From: Micromonospora inyonensis
GTDB lineage: Bacteria; Actinomycetota; Actinomycetes; Mycobacteriales; Micromonosporaceae
Assembly (NCBI RefSeq): GCF_900091415.1
Contig: NZ_FMHU01000002.1
Coordinates: 1,798,001 to 1,862,000 of the forward strand
Direction of reading: 5' to 3'
Length of the DNA stretch: 64,000 nucleotides
Part shown: positions 17,598 to 27,142 of the stretch, one piece after another
Layout of the letters: each line of letters opens with the position of its first letter
Position numbering within the stretch: the first letter of the stretch is position 1
Notes under the pieces: generated by a model
Seen by the model: the letters and a program-made list of their open reading frames with translations, nothing else
Told to the model about the DNA's origin: nothing
The model's database searches: none
Made by a program: the position numbers and the translations under genes

Positions 17598-18427
17598 GCG
17601 ACAGCTGGCTCACCGTCGCCGGTCGACGGGTCCGCTACCGGGTCGACGGGGCCGGGCCGCCGGTGGTGCTGCTGCACGGCATCGGCCGCAGCCTGGAGGA
17701 CTGGGCCGAGCAACACGACCTGCTCCGTGACCGGTTCCGTGTCCACTCCCTCGACCTGCCCGGTTACGGCCGCAGCGCGCCGCTGCCCGTACCGCACACC
17801 CTGCCGGCGTTGGCCGACGCGGTGGCGCGGTTCTGCGACGAGGTCGGGATCACCGGCCCGGCGCACCTGGCCGGCAACTCCCTCGGTGGGGCCGTGGCCA
17901 TGCAGTTGGCCGTCCGCGACCCGGCCCGGGTGGCCAGCCTGGTGCTGGTCAACAGCGCCGGCTTCGGCCGGGAGGTGGCTCTCGCGCTGCGGATCCTGGC
18001 GATCCGTCCGCTCGGGTGGATGCTGCTGCGGCCCAGCCGGCTCGCCGCCCGCCGGGTCACCCGGTCGCTGTTCCACGACCCGACCCACGTCACCGAGGCC
18101 CGGGTCGCGCACGCCCTCGCCCTGGCCCGCGAGCCGCACGCCGCCCGGGTGATGCGGGAAACCCTGCGCAGCCTCGGCGGGGTGCGCGGCGTCCACCCGC
18201 AGTGGCGGACAGCCCTGCTCGACGCGGTGGCCGCGCTGCCGGTGCCCGTCCTGGTCACCTGGGGCGACCGCGACCTGATCCTGCCCGTCACCCACCTCGC
18301 GGCGGCCCGCGCCCGGCTGCCCCACGCCCGTACCCACCTCTTCCGCGGCTGCGGCCACCTGCCCCAGGTGGAGTGCGCCGAGGAGTTCAGCCGAATCGTC
18401 ACCGACCTCTGGGCCACCCCCGACTGA
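17594..18427 (+). CDS. alpha/beta hydrolase
   Basis: A 277-aa hydrolase with the oxyanion motif HGIGRS, the nucleophile elbow GNSLGG, an Asp in [10 protein letters not shown] and a final His in GCGHLPQVE. The C-terminal fold resembles MhpC-type esterases and C-C hydrolases. It is the last gene of the trio and likely cleaves the ester made by the monooxygenase. In the mymA-type locus this position is held by the lipase/esterase LipR. Substrate unknown. Confidence 0.9.
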   Translation: MSDSWLTVAGRRVRYRVDGAGPPVVLLHGIGRSLEDWAEQHDLLRDRFRVHSLDLPGYGRSAPLPVPHTLPALADAVARFCDEVGITGPAHLAGNSLGGAVAMQLAVRDPARVASLVLVNSAGFGREVALALRILAIRPLGWMLLRPSRLAARRVTRSLFHDPTHVTEARVAHALALAREPHAARVMRETLRSLGGVRGVHPQWRTALLDAVAALPVPVLVTWGDRDLILPVTHLAAARARLPHARTHLFRGCGHLPQVECAEEFSRIVTDLWATPD

Positions 18428-18623
18428 CCGGCGGGCGTCCTACCGTCCCGGCCGTGGCTCGTCTGCCGGGCGTCCTGCTGTCCCGGCCGAGGCTTGTCCG
18501 ACGGACGTCCGGGAGCCGTCCACGGGTGATTCGGGCCGGGGCGGGAATACCGGAGTAGCTTGCCAGGTGGACATGATCCACGAACCGTGGCGCGGCGACG
18601 CGGCGGAGAACGAGGGGGAGAGC

Positions 18624-19709
18624 ATGAGCCAGGAAGTGCGGGGAGTGATCTCCCGACGCAAGGGCGCACCGGTCGAGGTCACCACGGTCGTCGTGCCGGA
18701 TCCGGGGCCCGGGGAGGCCGTCGTCCGCGTCCAGTCCTGCGGGGTGTGCCACACCGACCTGCACTACCGCGAGGGTGGCATCAGCGACGACTACCCGTTC
18801 CTGCTCGGTCACGAGGCCGCCGGCATCGTCGAACAGGTGGGGGAGGGGGTCACCGGGGTCGCTCCCGGCGACTTCGTGGTGCTCAACTGGCGGGCGGTCT
18901 GCGGCGACTGCCGCGCCTGCCGGCGGGGCCGCCCCTGGTACTGCTTCAACACCCACAACGCGGCCCGGAAGATGACCCTCACCGACGGCACCGAACTGAC
19001 CCCGGCGCTGGGCATCGGCGCGTTCGCGGAGAAGACCCTCGTCCACGCGGGACAGTGCACCAAGGTCGACCCGGCGGCCCGACCGGCCGCCGTCGGCCTG
19101 CTCGGCTGCGGGGTGATGGCCGGGCTCGGCGCGGCGATGAACACCGGCGGGGTCGTCCGGGGCGACTCGGTCGCGGTGATCGGCTGCGGCGGCGTGGGTG
19201 ACGCGGCGGTCGCCGGTGCGGTGCTGGCCGGCGCGACCACGATCGTCGCCGTCGACCGGGACCCCCGCAAGCTCGACTGGGCCCGCAGGTTCGGGGCCAC
19301 ACACACCGTCGACGCCTCCGCGGAGGACCCGGTGGAGGCGATCCGCGCGGCCACCGGCGGCTTCGGCGCCGACGTGGTGATCGACGCGGTGGGTCGCCCG
19401 GAAACCTGGAAGCAGGCGTTCTACGCCCGCGACCTCGCCGGCACGGTCGTGCTGGTCGGGGTGCCCACTCCCGAGATGACCGTCGACCTGCCGCTGCTGG
19501 ACGTCTTCGGCCGGGGTGGAGCGCTCAAGTCGAGCTGGTACGGCGACTGCCTGCCCAGCCGGGACTTCCCGGCGCTGACCGAGCTCTACCTCCAGGGCCG
19601 CCTTGACCTCGACGCGTTCGTCACCGAGGAGATCGGCCTGGACCAGGTCGAGGACGCCTTCGGCCGGATGCACGCCGGCGACGTGCTCCGCTCGGTGGTG
19701 GTCCTCTGA
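18624..19709 (+). CDS. mscR: S-(hydroxymethyl)mycothiol dehydrogenase (class III-like, zinc)
   Basis: This NAD-dependent medium-chain dehydrogenase oxidises the formaldehyde-mycothiol adduct and can also act as S-nitrosomycothiol reductase. The zinc-site motif is [12 protein letters not shown] followed by LGHEAAG; structural-zinc cysteines appear in [15 protein letters not shown]. The nucleotide fold is GCGGVGDAA. At 361 aa it matches the length of the mycobacterial enzyme. The ATG at 18624 has GGGGGAG upstream; a further in-frame ATG at 18567 lacks a ribosome site. The next gene starts on its stop codon, and the same pairing occurs in M. tuberculosis (Rv2259-Rv2260). Confidence 0.93.
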   Translation: MSQEVRGVISRRKGAPVEVTTVVVPDPGPGEAVVRVQSCGVCHTDLHYREGGISDDYPFLLGHEAAGIVEQVGEGVTGVAPGDFVVLNWRAVCGDCRACRRGRPWYCFNTHNAARKMTLTDGTELTPALGIGAFAEKTLVHAGQCTKVDPAARPAAVGLLGCGVMAGLGAAMNTGGVVRGDSVAVIGCGGVGDAAVAGAVLAGATTIVAVDRDPRKLDWARRFGATHTVDASAEDPVEAIRAATGGFGADVVIDAVGRPETWKQAFYARDLAGTVVLVGVPTPEMTVDLPLLDVFGRGGALKSSWYGDCLPSRDFPALTELYLQGRLDLDAFVTEEIGLDQVEDAFGRMHAGDVLRSVVVL

Positions 19710-20338
19710 TGCCGGCGCGGATCGACCACGCCGTCACCAGCGGCACCTTCTCCCTCGACGGCCAGACCTTCGACGTGGACAACAACGTCTGGGTGGTCGG
19801 CGACGACACCGAGTGTGTCGTCCTGGACGCCCCGCACGACGTCGAGGCGATCCTGCGAACCGTCGCCGGTCGGCGGGTCCGGGCGATCCTGGCCACCCAC
19901 GCCCACGACGACCACGTCCGGGTGGCCCCGGAGCTGAGTCGGGCCACGGGTGCGCCGGTGCTGCTGCACCCCGCCGACCGCGTGCTCTGGGACATGGTCC
20001 ACCCGGAGGTGCCGCCCGGCGGTGAGCTGCGGGACGGCGACACGATCGAGGTCGCCGGCACCGCCCTGCGGGTGCTGCACACCCCGGGCCACAGCCCGGG
20101 CGCGTGCAGCTTCCACGCCCCCGGTCTCGGCGCGGTCTTCACCGGCGACACCCTGTTCGCCGGGGGGCCCGGGGCGACGGGGCGGTCGTTCAGCGACTTC
20201 GGCACGATCGTCGACTCCATCCGGGAGCGGTTGCTGACCCTTCCGCCGGAGACGGTCGTGCACACCGGTCACGGCGACAGCACCAGCATCGGTGCCGAGG
20301 CCCCACACCTGCCCGACTGGCTGGCCCGCGGACACTGA
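19709..20338 (+). CDS. MBL-fold metallohydrolase, partner of MscR
   Basis: A glyoxalase-II-like metallo-beta-lactamase fold of 209 aa. The metal motif is THAHDDH near residue 65, with further ligands in TPGHSPGA, FTGDTLFAG and HTGHGDS. It begins on the last base of the MscR stop codon (TGATG). By its fixed pairing with mscR it probably hydrolyses S-formylmycothiol, releasing formate and mycothiol. That role is inferred from context, the fold is clear. Confidence 0.9.
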   Translation: MPARIDHAVTSGTFSLDGQTFDVDNNVWVVGDDTECVVLDAPHDVEAILRTVAGRRVRAILATHAHDDHVRVAPELSRATGAPVLLHPADRVLWDMVHPEVPPGGELRDGDTIEVAGTALRVLHTPGHSPGACSFHAPGLGAVFTGDTLFAGGPGATGRSFSDFGTIVDSIRERLLTLPPETVVHTGHGDSTSIGAEAPHLPDWLARGH

Positions 20339-20358
20339 CCCCCTCTTCCCGCTCCGCC

Positions 20359-20422
20359 GAGGTGGTAGCAGGGGCCCTTTGTTACCGCTTTTTGCCCTGC
20401 AAGGGGCCCCTGCTACCACCTC
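20359..20422. repeat. long palindrome with 19-bp perfect arms
   Basis: The arms 20359-20377 and 20404-20422 are exact reverse complements, containing GGTAGCAGGGGCCC, and enclose 26 bp. It begins 20 bp after the metallohydrolase stop, so it may serve as a terminator. From memory, GGGGCCC-centred palindromes are scattered in Micromonospora genomes like REP elements; this is the only copy seen in the window. Confidence 0.8.
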
Positions 20423-20439
20423 ACCCCCCGGCAGGCGCG

Positions 20440-21130
20440 CCGACGGAGACCGGGGCGCGGGTGGGCCGCGTCGTTCCGCGTGCTCCCCGGCACGGATGCC
20501 GCTGCCCGGACCACGTCCGTGCGCTCGCCCGGCGCGACCGGGCCGCGGCGCGGACGGCGCTCGCCGCCGCGCTGGCCGGCTGCGGCGTCCACGACGACCC
20601 GGAACGGGTGACCGCGGCGATCGTCGCAGGCGCCGGGCTGACCCTGAACTGCCATCCCGGCCGGGCTGCCGGTCGATGGCCGGACCGTGGCCGACGCCCT
20701 GGCCGAGGGGGGCGGCTACCGCAGCCAGTTCGAGACCGGCATCTCCAACGGCGGGTTGACCGCGTTCCCGGGCGGCGACAGGACCGCTGGGAGGCGGCGC
20801 TCTTCGGCGGCGCGTACCCGACGCTCGGCGTGCGGCTCGCCGAGCGGCCGACGTACGGCGGTCTCGACCTGCTCGGGCATCCGGAGGGAGCCTGCCCCCC
20901 GGTTCGGCTCCTGCCACCTCAGGTCGCGACCGGCGGCGCTGGCGCGGGCCACCTTCTGCGTCGGTGACGGTCACCCGGGCCCGACCGTGGTCGGTACGGC
21001 CGACGTGTTCGAGCCGGTGTTCGCGGCGCTGGTGCGGCCGGGACGTCGAGGCGCTGGTGGCCGACCCGTCCTTCCGGGGCACCACGTGCGGGGCGGCTCT
21101 GGGGCTCGCCCCCCGCCGCAGGCGTACTGA
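20440..21130 (+). pseudogene. DUF3626 family protein, frameshifted remnant
   Basis: Pieces of one family appear in successive frames: VTAAIVAGAGLTLNCHPG, then YRSQFETGISNGGLTAFPGG, LFGGAYPTLGVRLAERPTYG, then PRFGSCHLRSRPAALARATF and VGTADVFEPVFAAL. At least three frame changes are needed to join them, near 20665, 20780 and 20910, so no intact product is made. DUF3626 proteins have no established function. The decay borders the palindrome. Confidence 0.8.
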
Positions 21131-21324
21131 CCGGTGTGGCCGTCGCCGGCCCCGGTGTCCGGATTCTCGGGGGTGACCCGGCCCGCGCCGTGAGCGCTGG
21201 GCGACATATCCGGAATGCCAGACCGGGCAGCCGGGTTGTGTCCCCCGTACCCCCGGATCCAAACCCCCGTCGGGTACGGCAGGACCCCCGTCCGGCACGT
21301 CCACCGATCGAAAGGGCAACCATC

Positions 21325-22089
21325 GTGAAGTCGCACTTCACCCGATGGCTCCCCGCCATCGCGAAGACCACGCACCGCAGGACCGTCCTCAGCGTCGCCG
21401 GTGTCGTCGCACTGGGCGGCCTGGCCCTCGCCCCGGCCGCGTACGCCGACCCGCTCACCGGCGAGCCCCACCCGGACGCGGTGGCCGCCATCGACCTGGC
21501 CACCGGCAAGGACCGTGTCCCGCAGGACGCGGACGGCCCGGCGAGCACCGGCGGCACCGTCACCCCGACGGAGGACGCCCGGTCCGACACCGCCGAGCCG
21601 ACCGAGCCGACCGAACCGGCGGAGTCGACCACCACGTCGGCCGAGAAGCCGCACATCGACCGCCTCATCCCGTACGGCGTGCAGGGCGCGCAGTCGCGCA
21701 TCCCGCTCGACGACGCGCAGCTCGCCAACGCCAGGGCCATCGTCGAGACGGCCAGGGAGACCGGCGTGGGTGAGCGGGGCGCCGTGATCGGCGTGGCCAC
21801 CGCGCTACAGGAGTCGAAGCTCTACAACCTCGGCCACCTCGGCGCGATCAACGACCACGACTCGCAGGGCCTGTTCCAGCAGCGTCCGTCGAGCGGGTGG
21901 GGCACACCCGAGCAGATCACCGACCCCGAGTACGCCTCGACCGCGTTCTTCGAGGCGCTCAAGGGCGTCGGTGGCTGGCGGCAGGCCCCGCTGACCGTGG
22001 CCGCGCAGACCGTGCAGGTCTCGGCCTACCCGTTCGCGTACGCGCAGTGGGAGGAGCAGGCCGCGGACATCGTCCAGCAGGTCTGGTGA
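21325..22089 (+). CDS. secreted lysozyme-like protein (paralogue of the gene at 30059)
   Basis: 254 aa with a signal peptide (basic N-terminus, hydrophobic core near 25-38, cleavage near AYA-DP). A Thr/Pro/Glu-rich linker runs from about 60 to 105. The C-terminal ~145 residues form a compact domain with a conserved Glu in ALQESKL, the segment NDHDSQGLFQQRPSSGWG, and DPEYASTAFFEAL. Its layout resembles goose-lysozyme/transglycosylase folds, with the Glu as a candidate catalytic residue. The function is not proven; actinobacterial homologues are usually left hypothetical. The GTG at 21325 begins the signal peptide; AAAGGG lies 8 bp upstream. Confidence 0.8.
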   Translation: MKSHFTRWLPAIAKTTHRRTVLSVAGVVALGGLALAPAAYADPLTGEPHPDAVAAIDLATGKDRVPQDADGPASTGGTVTPTEDARSDTAEPTEPTEPAESTTTSAEKPHIDRLIPYGVQGAQSRIPLDDAQLANARAIVETARETGVGERGAVIGVATALQESKLYNLGHLGAINDHDSQGLFQQRPSSGWGTPEQITDPEYASTAFFEALKGVGGWRQAPLTVAAQTVQVSAYPFAYAQWEEQAADIVQQVW

Positions 22090-22108
22090 CCTGACCTGAC
22101 ACCCCCGC

Positions 22109-22143
22109 TCCGGCCGGGCCCCGTCACCCGGGGCCCGGCCGGA
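22109..22143. terminator. bidirectional terminator hairpin
   Basis: A perfect 15-bp stem (22109-22123 with 22129-22143) with a 5-nt loop lies between two convergent genes: the secreted protein (stop 22089) and phoD (stop 22151). Confidence 0.8.
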
Positions 22144-22150
22144 CGTGTCC

Positions 22151-23779
22151 TCAGAGCAACGGGCTGTACTCCTGACGCAGCCGCGCCGAACCGGTCGCCA
22201 CCGACCATCCCGCGACCCAGGCGCTGCCGCTGGTCGGACTGGTCCGCTCGGTCACGTGGTACCAGTCCATCCGGCAGTGCTGCGGGGTCACCTCCAGCAC
22301 GCCGTAGCCGTGGCCGTCCAGCTCCGTCCAGCGCACGTGCGGATTGGTCGAGCGGATCAGCGACACCCCGAGCGCACTGAGCGAGTTGTTCGGCGGCAGG
22401 CCCAGGAAGTCGTTGACGTTGTCGCTGGTGACCGAGGGGACGACGAACTCCGCGGCGGCCGGGCCGGTCAGCGCGGTCGACCGGGTGGTCACCTCGTTCG
22501 CCCACGAGAAGTGGATGTCCCCGGTCAGGAACACGACGTCGCGCGTGCCGGTGGCCCGCAGGTGGTCGACCAGCTCGTTGCGGTCGGCGTTGTAGCCGTC
22601 CCACTGGTCCGGGTTGAGCGCCGCGCCGTTCTCCGGGATGCCGAGCAGCTCCCGCAGCGGGCCGAGCAGCCAGGCCGGCAGCGCGCCCAGGTTGAGCCGG
22701 GCCATCATCACCGGGTTGCCGACCAGCTTCCAGCGGGCCGTCGAACCGGCCAGGCCCGCCTTCAACCAGGCCATCTGCGGGTCCCCGGTGATCGTGCGCG
22801 CCGGGTCGTCCACCGCCGTGCCGGAGGTCTGCCGCGACCGGTACGACCGCAGGTCCAGCATGGACAACTCGGCGAGCTGCCCGAACCGCAACCGGCGGCG
22901 GATGGCCCCGTCCGTGCCGGCCCGCACCGGCATCCACTCGAAGTACGCCTGCCGGGCGGCGGCCAGCCGCGTCGCGTAGTCCCCCTCCGTGTCGGGGGAG
23001 TGGTTCTCCGCCCCGCCGGACCACTGGTCGTTGGCGACCTCGTGGTCGTCCCGAGTGATCACCCAGGGCACCGCGGCGTGCAGTGCCTGGAGGTCCGGGT
23101 CGGTCTTGTAGAGGGCGTGCCGGATCCGGTAGTCGGCCAGGGTCAACGTCTCGTGCGGCGGCTGCACCGGGCGGACCACCGTACCGCCCGCGTCGAACTG
23201 GCCGGTGCCGTACTCGTACAGGTAGTCGCCGAGGTGGACGACGAGGTGCAGGTCGTCCCGGGCGGCCAGGTGCCGGTACGCCGAGAACCAGCCGGCCTCC
23301 CAGTTGGCGCAGGAGACGGCACCGAGGCGCAGCCGGTCCACCGCCGCGTCCACCGGGGGCGCGGTCATCGTCCGGCCGACCGGGGACCAGGTGCCGGCGT
23401 AGCCGAAGCGGTACCAGTAGGTCGACGCCGGGGCCAGGCCGGTCACCTCCACCTTGACCGTGTGGTCTCTCCCCGGCCCGCTGGACGTCACTCCCTGGGC
23501 CGCCACGGCCCGGAAGTCCGGGTCGGTGGCGACCTGCCAGGACACCGCGACGTCGGGTCCCCGCCCGGAGCCCGGTAGCGCCTCGTCGGTGGGGGTCAGC
23601 CGGGTCCAGAGCAGGATGCCGTCGGGAGACGGGTCACCGGAGGCGACCCCGTGCCGGAAGGCGCCGCCGGCCGCGTGGGCGGGAACGGTCGCGGCCAGCA
23701 CCGCCCCGGCGAGGACGGCGGTACCGGTGGAGGCGCCGGCGACGCGCAGCAGCGTACGACGGTCGAGGGTGTTCGTCAT
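22151..23779 (-). CDS. phoD: alkaline phosphatase D, Tat-exported
   Basis: A PhoD-family metallophosphoesterase of 542 aa, which releases phosphate from esters outside the cell. The N-terminus has a twin-arginine signal (DRRTLLRVAG, then a hydrophobic core ending AHA). An Ig-like N-terminal domain comes first. Metal-site motifs then follow: HLGDYLYEYG, TRDDHEVAND, GNPVMMA and TGDIHFSW. The family uses Fe/Ca and is normally induced by phosphate starvation through PhoP; no clear PHO box was identified in the short upstream gap. Monocistronic by context. Confidence 0.93.
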   Translation of the reverse strand: MTNTLDRRTLLRVAGASTGTAVLAGAVLAATVPAHAAGGAFRHGVASGDPSPDGILLWTRLTPTDEALPGSGRGPDVAVSWQVATDPDFRAVAAQGVTSSGPGRDHTVKVEVTGLAPASTYWYRFGYAGTWSPVGRTMTAPPVDAAVDRLRLGAVSCANWEAGWFSAYRHLAARDDLHLVVHLGDYLYEYGTGQFDAGGTVVRPVQPPHETLTLADYRIRHALYKTDPDLQALHAAVPWVITRDDHEVANDQWSGGAENHSPDTEGDYATRLAAARQAYFEWMPVRAGTDGAIRRRLRFGQLAELSMLDLRSYRSRQTSGTAVDDPARTITGDPQMAWLKAGLAGSTARWKLVGNPVMMARLNLGALPAWLLGPLRELLGIPENGAALNPDQWDGYNADRNELVDHLRATGTRDVVFLTGDIHFSWANEVTTRSTALTGPAAAEFVVPSVTSDNVNDFLGLPPNNSLSALGVSLIRSTNPHVRWTELDGHGYGVLEVTPQHCRMDWYHVTERTSPTSGSAWVAGWSVATGSARLRQEYSPLL

Positions 23780-23912
23780 GGTCTATGTCCTACTGGTCAC
23801 CCCCTCGGCTCCGCTGCCCCTGGAGTCGACGTTCGTCTATTTTCGGGCGGGGCTCCCCTTTGCGTCGTCTGGCAGGACGGCGCGGCGCGGGCGGCCATAC
23901 GTGATCCCGGGG

Positions 23913-25328
23913 TCAGCGACGGGTGTCGAACAGGGCGGCGAGGAGGGCCAGGGCGATCACGCCGATGGCGAGCAGCAGCGAGTCCTGGAACGCCACCGAC
24001 CACTGACCGCCACTGCCCGACAGCGACGAGAAGAAGGCGGCACCCACCGCGGCGATACCGGCCGCCGAGCCGAGCCGCTGCCCCGTCTGGAGCATCCCGG
24101 CGGCGCTGCCCGCCTCCCGCACCGGGACCTCGGAGAGGGTGAGGGTCTGGTTCGGCGTGATCACCAGACCGCTGCCCAGGCCGGCGACGAGCAACGGCAG
24201 AGCGGTCACCAGGGGTGCCGGGGCATCCGGCGCGAACCGGAGGACGGCCACCACCCCGCCCAGCCCGACGACGACGGTGAACAGTCCGACGGTGACCAGC
24301 GGACGTCCGTACCGGTTCACCACCCGGCCGCCGAACGCGGACGCGGCAGCCGATCCGAGCGCGAACGGCGTGATCGCCAGACCGGCCAGCAGCGCGGAGT
24401 AGCCCAGCCCGTTCTGGAGGAAGAGCGTGAAGACGAAGAACAACGCGGTGAAGCCGCCGAAGTAGACCAGCGCGATCACCGACCCCAGGGTGTACGACCG
24501 CCGCCGGAACAGGTCCAAATCGAACAGCGGCTCCCCGTGGCGGGCGTACCGGCGCTCCCAGAAGCCGAACGCGGCCAGCGTGGCCAGCCCGGCCGCCACG
24601 AGCAGCCACCGACCCGCACCGTGCCAGCGCTCCCGCTGTACCAGCGGCAGCAGCACCAGGACGACCCCGCCGCCGAGCAGCAGGACGCCCACCGGATCCA
24701 GCCGCCGGCGCCCGGCCGGGCCGCGTCGGGTCGGCGCGGGCAGCAGCCGCCAGCCCAGCACCACCGCGACGACGCCGACCGGGACGTTCACGAAGAAGAC
24801 CCAACGCCAGCCGTGGTCCTCGCCGCCGACGGCGATGAGCAGCCCGCCCAGCAGCGGGCCGATCGCGGTGGAGATCCCGATCGTCGAGCCGAGCAGCCCG
24901 AACGGCCGGCCCCGTTCGGGACCGTGGAACAACTCCTGGATCAGCCCGGTGACCTGCGGATTGACCAGCCCGGCGGCAGCGCCCTGGAACAGCCGGGCGG
25001 CGATCAGCCAGCCGGGCGAGGTGGCGAACCCGGCCACGGCGCTGGTCACCGTGAACAGGGCGATGCCGACGACGAAGGCAATCCGCCGGCCCCGGGCGTC
25101 CCCGAGCCGTCCCGCCGGCACCAGGACCAGACCGAAGGTCAGCGCGTACCCGGACAGCACCCACTGGAGGTCGCTGGAGCTCGCGCCGAGCGTCCGGTCG
25201 ATCGACGGGACGGCGACGTTGACGATGCTGACGTCGAGCAGGGTCATGAACACCGCGACCAGCCCGACCGCCAGGGCGTGCCACCGCCGCCGGTTCTCGC
25301 CCTGCTCCCGTGCTCCGGACCGGCTCAC
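23913..25328 (-). CDS. MFS drug/export transporter, DHA2 (14-TM) family
   Basis: About 471 aa with roughly 14 hydrophobic segments. Family motifs include LDVSIVNVAVPSI in TM1, GRLGDARGRR in loop 2-3 (motif A) and QGAAAGLVNP in TM4. Such proteins export drugs or metabolites by proton antiport. The GTG at 25328 (reading VSRSGAREQ) is chosen; an in-frame GTG at 25358 is also possible, as neither has a strong ribosome site. The divergent small regulator-like gene upstream is on the same strand, 74 bp away, but a shared transcript is uncertain. Substrate unknown. Confidence 0.9.
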   Translation of the reverse strand: MSRSGAREQGENRRRWHALAVGLVAVFMTLLDVSIVNVAVPSIDRTLGASSSDLQWVLSGYALTFGLVLVPAGRLGDARGRRIAFVVGIALFTVTSAVAGFATSPGWLIAARLFQGAAAGLVNPQVTGLIQELFHGPERGRPFGLLGSTIGISTAIGPLLGGLLIAVGGEDHGWRWVFFVNVPVGVVAVVLGWRLLPAPTRRGPAGRRRLDPVGVLLLGGGVVLVLLPLVQRERWHGAGRWLLVAAGLATLAAFGFWERRYARHGEPLFDLDLFRRRSYTLGSVIALVYFGGFTALFFVFTLFLQNGLGYSALLAGLAITPFALGSAAASAFGGRVVNRYGRPLVTVGLFTVVVGLGGVVAVLRFAPDAPAPLVTALPLLVAGLGSGLVITPNQTLTLSEVPVREAGSAAGMLQTGQRLGSAAGIAAVGAAFFSSLSGSGGQWSVAFQDSLLLAIGVIALALLAALFDTRR

Positions 25329-25402
25329 GCCGGATCCCGCCGACAGTGGACCGCGCACCCCCGGCCGCTACCCGGCACCGTACCGGGCGGACGGACGACC
25401 GG

Positions 25403-25639
25403 TCACGCCATCTGCCGGGCGCACCAGCGCGGACCGAAGTCGAGACCGGCCATCGGCGAGTCCTCCCGGTGCACCAGGTTCTTCTCCGACAGCATCCGCA
25501 GCGGCGCGACGATCTCCTCCTCGGTCAGCCCGGACTCCTCGGCGATGACCGCCGGGTACGGCACCTGCCCCCGCGCCTCCAGCGCGTAGACCGCCTGGTA
25601 GACCCGTTCCTCCAGATCCGAGAGCGGGACCTGCTGCAT
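25403..25639 (-). CDS. small winged-helix protein, 78 aa
   Basis: The sequence begins MQQVPLSDLEERVYQAVYAL and contains a helix-turn-helix in PYPAVIAEESGLTEEEIVAPL followed by a short wing-like segment. It resembles a single MarR/DprA-type winged helix, conserved in actinomycetes without known function. The ATG at 25639 is fixed by a perfect AAGGAGG 5 bp upstream. It lies just upstream of the exporter on the same strand and could regulate it; this is inference from position. Confidence 0.75.
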   Translation of the reverse strand: MQQVPLSDLEERVYQAVYALEARGQVPYPAVIAEESGLTEEEIVAPLRMLSEKNLVHREDSPMAGLDFGPRWCARQMA

Positions 25640-25773
25640 GACGTCCTCCTTCGACCGCACGCCCGACGGGCCGTGCACGCACCCGGGGTTACCCCGCACC
25701 GGGTCGTTGAAGCCCACCCGTCCGGGCGGTTCCTCCGCGTCCGGTGGGGTGGCGGTGCCCTAGGCTGCCTGAC

Positions 25774-26907
25774 GTGACCGTCTGGGACTGTGCTGTCATC
25801 GGGGCCGGCCCGGCCGGGCTCTCCGCCGCGTACGCCGCCGCCCGGGCCGGCGTCCGCACCGTCGTCGTCGAACGGGCCACCCACCCCCGTTACAAGACCT
25901 GTGGCGGAGGACTGATCGGCACCTCGGTCGCCGCCGTCGCCGGGCGGATCGAGGTGCCCGCCGACGACCGCGTCGACCGGGTCACCTTCACCCGGGACGG
26001 CCGTCGGGAGTTCACCCGCCGGCACTCCGGCCCACTGGTGACGATGGTCCGCCGGGAGGAGTTCGACCTGCGGCTGCGCCAGGCCACCGTCGAGGCGGGG
26101 GCCGAGCTGCGGGAACGCGCCACGGTACGCGCCCTCGAACAGGACCCCGACCGGGTACGGGTCCGCCTGGCCGACGGGGAGACCGTCACCGCCCGGGTCG
26201 TCATCGGCGCCGACGGCTCCTCCGGGGTCACCGCCCGCCACGTCGGCGTCCGCCACCAGCAGGTCGACCTGGGGCTGGAACTGGAACTGCCGGTGCCGGC
26301 CGAGGAACAGACCCGCTGGCGCGGACGGGTCCTGCTGGACTGGGGAGCGATCCCCGGCTCGTACGCCTGGGTCTTCCCGAAGGGGGACCGCCTCACCGTC
26401 GGCGTGATCGCCTCCCGCGGCGAGGGCGAGCGGACCCGCGCCTATCTGCGGGCCTTCGTCGACCGGCTGGGCCTGACCAGGCTGGAACCGGCCCACGACT
26501 CGGGGCACCTGACCCGCTGCCGCGCCGACGACTCCCCGCTGCGCCGGGGGCGGGTGCTGGTCGCCGGGGACGCCGCCGGCCTGCTGGAACCCTGGAGCCG
26601 GGAGGGGATCAGCTACGCGCTGCGCTCCGGCGCGCTGGCCGGCGCGGCGGTCGCCGCCGGTGACCTCGACGGGTACGCCCGTGCGGTGCACGCCGACCTG
26701 GTGCCGTCGATGCGCGCCGGCCACCGGCTGCTGGACCTCTTCGCCCGCCGGCCCGACGTGTTCCACGCCCTGCTGGCCACCCCACCGGGATGGCGGATGT
26801 TCGTCCGGTTCTGCCAGGGCCGGACCAGCTTCGACGAGACACTGACCCGCGCGCCGGTCCGCGCCGCGCTGGCCCTCCTGGACCGCCTCCCGGCTCGGGT
26901 GTGCTGA
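25774..26907 (+). CDS. geranylgeranyl-reductase-family FAD oxidoreductase
   Basis: 377 aa of the GG-reductase/squalene-hydroxylase-like FAD family. The FAD fingerprint is VIGAGPAGLSAAY, followed by the family box RYKTCGGG (usual CGGG), and the second FAD motif VLVAGDAAGLLEPWSREGI. Members reduce isoprenoid double bonds, for example in menaquinone or lipid side chains; the substrate here is unknown. The GTG at 25774 lies 7 bp after a -10 like TAGGCT (25761-25766), so the mRNA is probably leaderless. The gene stands alone. Confidence 0.88.
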   Translation: MTVWDCAVIGAGPAGLSAAYAAARAGVRTVVVERATHPRYKTCGGGLIGTSVAAVAGRIEVPADDRVDRVTFTRDGRREFTRRHSGPLVTMVRREEFDLRLRQATVEAGAELRERATVRALEQDPDRVRVRLADGETVTARVVIGADGSSGVTARHVGVRHQQVDLGLELELPVPAEEQTRWRGRVLLDWGAIPGSYAWVFPKGDRLTVGVIASRGEGERTRAYLRAFVDRLGLTRLEPAHDSGHLTRCRADDSPLRRGRVLVAGDAAGLLEPWSREGISYALRSGALAGAAVAAGDLDGYARAVHADLVPSMRAGHRLLDLFARRPDVFHALLATPPGWRMFVRFCQGRTSFDETLTRAPVRAALALLDRLPARVC

Positions 26908-27142
26908 CCGGCGTCCAGGGCCGTCGTCGCACCTCGATTGGCCGGCCTCGTGCCGGCGGCAGAGGGCAGAGGCAGAGGTGACGTGGCGGTGGTGGGAGAG
27001 ATTGCTCGACAGTTTCGTGAACCACGAGGCACTCCCGGCCGTGAGTCAGGTGGGAGCACGTGGTTCCGGTACGAAGTTCCACGTCGCGCCCGGCTCGCCG
27101 ATCACCGGGAGTTGTCCGCCGCATGTTCGCCAAGGAGGAATG

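Noticed and set aside
21140..21324. Possible c-di-AMP (ydaO-type) riboswitch before the secreted protein
   Set aside because: Some similar words (GGGTACGGCAGG) are present, but the paired elements and second core motif could not be traced. A covariance-model search would decide.
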